Shown piece after piece: positions 57,928 to 64,000 of a stretch of DNA of 64,000 bases. The translations under genes were made by a program, and so were the position numbers. This DNA comes from Lycium barbarum. Lineage: Eukaryota > Streptophyta > Magnoliopsida > Solanales > Solanaceae. The stretch lies in assembly GCF_019175385.1 (NCBI RefSeq), contig NC_083340.1, forward strand, positions 15,822,336-15,886,335, written 5' to 3'. Within the stretch, counting starts at the first letter, position 1, and the number at the start of each line of letters is the position of its first letter. The notes under the pieces are model-generated. The model saw only the letters and a list, made by a program, of their open reading frames with translations, was not told the DNA's origin and searched no databases.

Positions 57928-59152
57928 GGCAAAAGTGATAGATAGCCCCTATACTTTGTCACATTTTTCTGACGACTATCTAAATCTAAACTTATTTCAA
58001 TTTAACACCTAAACTTCTTCGAATTTGTACCATTTAGCCACCTTTTGCTGATGTTGCGAAGTGTGTGTAATACACATAAGAGAGGAGCATGAGAGACATT
58101 ATTTACCCTATTTTCATTTATTTTTATTTCTTCTCCTTCTTCTTCACGTTTCTCCTTCCGGCTGCCGCCACTGACGCTGCACTCCAATCCCTCCAACACG
58201 AACCACTGCTCTCTCATCTCCCCCTCTCTTCATTTTAAATAGGTTTTTCCGTTCTTTTTCAGTTTTTTTACTCACCATAAACAGACCCATCACCATCTCC
58301 ACCCCACACCGTCGTTCCCCACCCCGTCACCACCCTCCCGTGGCTTCCCTGTTCCTTAAATCTTAAAACAATTAAACCCACCCTAAACACCACTCTTCAA
58401 CATCACCGCACCACTGTACCACCACTCTTTAACATCACCGCACCGCTGTACCACCACTGTTCCTTAAACCTTAAACCCTTCAACCCGCCACCACTGTACC
58501 ACCAATAACCCACCATCGTTACCACCCTACACCTTAAACAGACCCCTTAACGCCATTATTTTCCACCGAAAACCACCCCAAAAAACAAGCTCTAAACCCA
58601 ACCTCTATAATGTCCAACATTTTCTATGAAAAGTTATTTCTTTCATTACTCCATTAATTCATCCTTAAAATAATAAGTTATTTATCCATAAACTATTTAT
58701 TAAACATTAAATTAAAATATTAGAGGTTGGAAGGGAGGAAGAAGAAAGGGGAGAGGGGGATTTATCTTGGAAGTGGAATTGAGATTTTTCTACGGGGACG
58801 AAAGAAGCAAGGGGAATGGTAGGGTGGGGTGGTGTTGGCGGGGGTTTGGGGTGGGGTGGGGCCGCAGATGATTTTTTTTTTTTTTTACTTATAATTATTT
58901 TGGACCCAATGTCACATGTCATTTTTTTAATTATTATGATGGACCCAACCGTCCCGTGTCACGTTTTCATTTGATAAAGTTGTCATGTTATGGAGAGTGT
59001 AATACACTCTCTTAATTTTACTGATTATTGTGAAAAAGACATCTAATGGGATTGAATTTGGACTGGTTTAAGTACCCAATAGATACAACCCTCGATTTAG
59101 GTACCCAAAAAAAAATGTGACAAAGTTTAAGGGGCTATCTATGCCTTTTGCC
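57928..59152. mobile_element. Mutator-like non-autonomous element, copy 2
   Basis: Same family and orientation as 25082-26095: starts GGCAAAAGTGATAGATAGCCCC and ends GGGGCTATCTATGCCTTTTGCC. Perfect 9-bp duplication TTAGCCAAT at 57918-57926 and 59153-59161 (one extra T at the left). The interior is enlarged by C-rich ACCACC tracts at 58270-58600. Confidence 0.87.
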
Positions 59153-59323
59153 TTAGCCAATATTATTTCATTGTAACTGAAATGACCAAATTGCTCTCAA
59201 TATCCTAAGCAGGCGTGTTGACTAGCTGCTTGCTTTCCCACACTTATAAAGTAGTAGAATCGAATAATACATTTGAAAAAGTACTACAAATATGGGTACA
59301 TAACTCTTTATGTCAGTTTGATT

Positions 59324-60476
59324 GGGTCATTTGCACTTTTACCATATTTTGTGCTCATCTTTAATTTTTGTCCTCAAGACAAATAACTTTTTTCACGAGG
59401 TATAAATTTAGGGCAAAAAACATATATTTATATAGTAAGAGGATATATTTACAAAACATGACGAGACTTTTGAGTTTACAAAACATATTAATAATTTTCT
59501 TACAAAATCTATACTAATCAAGTAAATTAAAAGGCAATGAATAAAACACAATAAATAAATTAGGTGTCAATCATGGAAATAACATAAGGAAACTGATCTT
59601 CCCTTATTTTATTCATTTTTCTCTCCCCATTCAAAATTAAAAGTAATTGTTCCCTAATTTTCTCCACCTTGATCTTTTCTTATTTTATCCACTTTTCTCT
59701 CCCCATTCAAATTAACAGATATTGTTCCAAGATTTTCTCCACCTTTTGCTCAAAAAGTCCATTCTAATTTGTAATTCTCGTTGTATAAAATTTGTATAAA
59801 AATTATATTAAAATTGTATTCTTCAAATATCTACAACAATATACATCTTATCAAATTTTGTAATTGATACAAACCAGATTTCATACGCATTTCATACACA
59901 GTTTAAGACTAATTTATATCAAATTTATTCACATTTCATACACATTGTGACCACATATATCTCAAAAGTGATATATATCATATTAATACAAATTTCATAC
60001 ATATATTAGTTTTTAACATTTTAAGAACTACAGTATATATAATTCATACAGATTTCATATGCACGGTGATCATTTACATCTCAAAACGATACAGACCAAT
60101 TTTTATATATATTTAATACGCAGGTCAGTAATCAAAAGCTTTCTATTATTAATGTATACATAATCTATCAATATTTGTAGAGAGAGAGAGAGAGAGAGTT
60201 TTGAAAAGAAGAATAATCTGATTGGTATTCCATTAAGCCTAAATCTAGTATATTTTGTAATTTTATTGGTATGTTTTGTAAATAAGGAAAAGTATTCTTA
60301 TGTTTTGTAATATAGAATCTTAAGTAATATTATTAGGTCATTTTCCCATAAATTTATATTTTGTATCATAATATTCACAAGTTATGTCGCGCATCCTTAA
60401 AGACTAGGCATAAATTATGATTTTGAAGGACAAAAATTAAAGATCAATCCATTTGAAGGGGACAATACGCACGATT
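59324..60476. repeat. MITE-like repeat of the TTTGCAC family, interrupted
   Basis: Begins GGGTCATTTGCACTTTT and ends with GAAGGGGACAATACGCACGATTG, like the ends of 10342-10593 reversed. It is split by the element at 59411-60347. Another partial relative occupies about 60477-60985. Confidence 0.5.
59411..60347. mobile_element. Nested Mutator-like element
   Basis: Flanked by an exact 9-bp duplication, ATAAATTTA (59402-59410, 60348-60356). The termini GGGCAAAAAACAT and, from the right, GGGAAAATGACCT are short, weak inverted repeats. The interior has repeated CATACA(C/G)ATTT motifs and a GA microsatellite at 60181-60199. No coding frame. Confidence 0.62.
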
Positions 60477-61014
60477 GCCCCTATCTTGGGTGGTCTTTAA
60501 TTTTTGTCCCTCAAATAGTTGGTCTTTAATTTTTGTCTTTTAGCACTTAAAGTATTAAAAAAGTGGCCAAAAATGCTCCCGACATTCTTGGTTTGAAACC
60601 CAGCAGAGTTAAAAAAAAAAAGTTCATAAGGCAAGGTTTTTATAGAAACTATGCCTATCCGGGCAAAGTTAGGCCTTAAGGCATAGTTCGTAGTATGCCT
60701 TTTCATGCATAATTTTGTAGTATAACTTAATTTCTACAAAACTATGCCAGACAAGACATAGTTTCTATGTAGTTATGCCTTAAGGAATAACTTTGCTCCG
60801 AATAGACATAGTTGTACGAAAATCTTGTCTTGCAAAACTGGTTTTGTTTTTTTACTGAATCTTTGATTTCGTAGACCAACGAGTAAGGATATTTTGGCCT
60901 TCAAATTTTCATTAAATGGGAGATAGGGTAAAAATTAAAGAGCAGTCCATATGAAAGGCAATCCGCGCAATTTGAACGGCGAATATTAAAGACCAGTCCA
61001 ACCGTCCACTTCAT

Positions 61015-61135
61015 TGGGCTTTCTAATAGGATTACATGTTGTTGGGTCATGTTCAAATGGCCCAAGTATTTTCTCAGCAAGGCCCAGTAGAGTTGAATGA
61101 CTTAGCATCTTCCTATAAATTCGTCCAAAACCCTA
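61015..61135 (+). promoter_or_regulatory. eS30 promoter: site II motifs, TATA box, telo-box
   Basis: TGGGCT at 61015-61020 and GGCCCA at 61059-61064 and 61081-61086 are site II (TGGGCY) elements, recognised in plants by TCP factors. TATAAAT is at 61114-61120 and a telo-box AAACCCTA at 61128-61135. This combination is characteristic of plant ribosomal protein genes and links transcription to cell growth. Confidence 0.75.
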
Positions 61136-61199
61136 GCAATCTAACCTTGGCATATCTTCTCCTACAACCGGCTACCGGCTACTCAGTAATCAATCAGCC

Positions 61200-63058
<1,859 letters not shown>

Positions 63059-64000
63059 ACGATGACATCAGTTACTTTACAAGAGTTTTCACCTTTGTTT
63101 TGTTTGTAAATTTTGATTCTCAGACATTATGATGGGAGAAGACTAGTTTACTTACGGATATTTGTAGGATGGAAGAGTACTATTAATTGAATTTTATCCT
63201 TGGTCTTTTATATCTTATCAAATCATTTTTATTCATTGCTTGAATGTTTTATGCAATTCACAGTTGGGGTGGCCACTTATGCTATTAAGTCTATTAACAG
63301 GGTGGAATTGTTTTCTTAAAACAGATCTTCAATCTGATGGTGGTTCCATTTATTAGGGATTTGGACAACATTTGGTTGAAGTTCAATAAATAAAAGTACT
63401 TGTTGCAAACCACAATTTGTGCATTTAGAATATCTTATGACTTGGCCATATATTTATTTGAGTAATTTTATAGCAAGTTTATAGTTGTATTAAGTTGACA
63501 TCAATCTTACGAAAAAGTTGTGCGTGGTGGCTTGTTTAGTCACTGGCTTAATATTTTGTGTTATCCCATGTAACAAAACTTTAGTGTTCAACTATCATTA
63601 CTGCTTCGATTAGTTAGATTCACTTATCATCCTATACAAGAAAAAGACAGAAACAAAAATATCCAATAGTCCAACGTCTTGTTTTCTGATTTTTAATGAA
63701 ATACGATAATTAACACACAAAGTTTCTTGGAATTAATAATAAGAGTAGTTTTATTTATGGTTGAGGTGGTCATGCTGATTTATGGTTGAGGTGGTCATGT
63801 TGATTTATGGTTGAGATGGTCATGATTTTATCCATAGTGCTTCCATTTTTTGGACCCAGTCTGTTTTGTTAGTCCCACGTTTGGTAAAGGAGGCACATGT
63901 GACCAGCATTTGAATGGTATTCATTTGATTGATTCTGCATTTCTTTAAATATTTCTCTCTCAATCCCTTTTCTTTTCTAATAGCGATTTAACCTATACAC
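63059..64000. other. eS30 3' region and intergenic DNA
   Basis: Contains the 3' UTR of eS30; AATAAA-like sequence occurs near 63385 but is probably too distant to be the main signal. No further gene is seen up to the window end. Confidence 0.4.
63754..63828 (+). repeat. Three tandem 25-bp repeats
   Basis: Units at 63754, 63779 and 63804 all begin TTTATGGTTGAG(G/A)TGGTCATG. The first two differ at one base, and the third at a few more. Confidence 0.88.

Overview
This is a nuclear window from a flowering plant, most likely Solanaceae. Coding capacity is sparse and interrupted by introns, intergenic DNA is AT-rich, LTR retrotransposons are nested, and MITEs and SINEs are dense. The first gene's protein closely resembles tomato-type gamma-tocopherol methyltransferase as I remember it. 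The genus cannot be fixed by eye. Exon borders were read from GT-AG signals and reading-frame continuity, without transcript data.

Three intact nuclear genes are visible, all on the + strand. (1) VTE4, gamma-tocopherol O-methyltransferase, has six exons at 3993-7427; its first intron holds a three-level nest of MITEs and its second holds a SINE. (2) An ABHD17-type alpha/beta hydrolase has five exons at 47958-54730. It carries an N-terminal MGCC lipidation signature and an unusual cysteine-rich C-terminal tail built partly of seven-residue repeats. (3) Ribosomal protein eS30 has three exons at 61200-63058, with telo-box and site II promoter motifs. They share no pathway (chloroplast vitamin E synthesis, membrane-protein depalmitoylation, translation), and nothing suggests coordinated action.

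The rest is mostly mobile DNA. At 1-3900 lie a mariner-type MITE and a LINE remnant split by a hAT-type MITE. At 10884-22471 is a nearly complete Ty3/Gypsy element of the TAT lineage (dual RNase H). It carries, antisense and downstream of pol, a decayed four-exon gene with its own TATA box. At 28865-40036 is a nested graveyard. Two inverted copies of an unclassified repeat are interrupted by a solo Copia-type LTR (itself split by a defective Copia element), two further solo LTRs and a 656-bp MITE. In two places one copy gives the empty site for an insertion in the other. At 22923-27375, 40408-46043, 50316-52319 and 56102-60476 are many non-autonomous DNA transposons, most recognised by TIRs plus target-site duplications (8 bp hAT, 9 bp Mutator-like, TA mariner, TTA Harbinger), and several SINEs.

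The most unusual items are the spliced antisense gene inside the retrotransposon, the reciprocal empty-site evidence at 28.9-40.0 kb, and the cysteine heptad tail of the hydrolase. No CRISPR array, rRNA, tRNA gene or organellar segment was seen.
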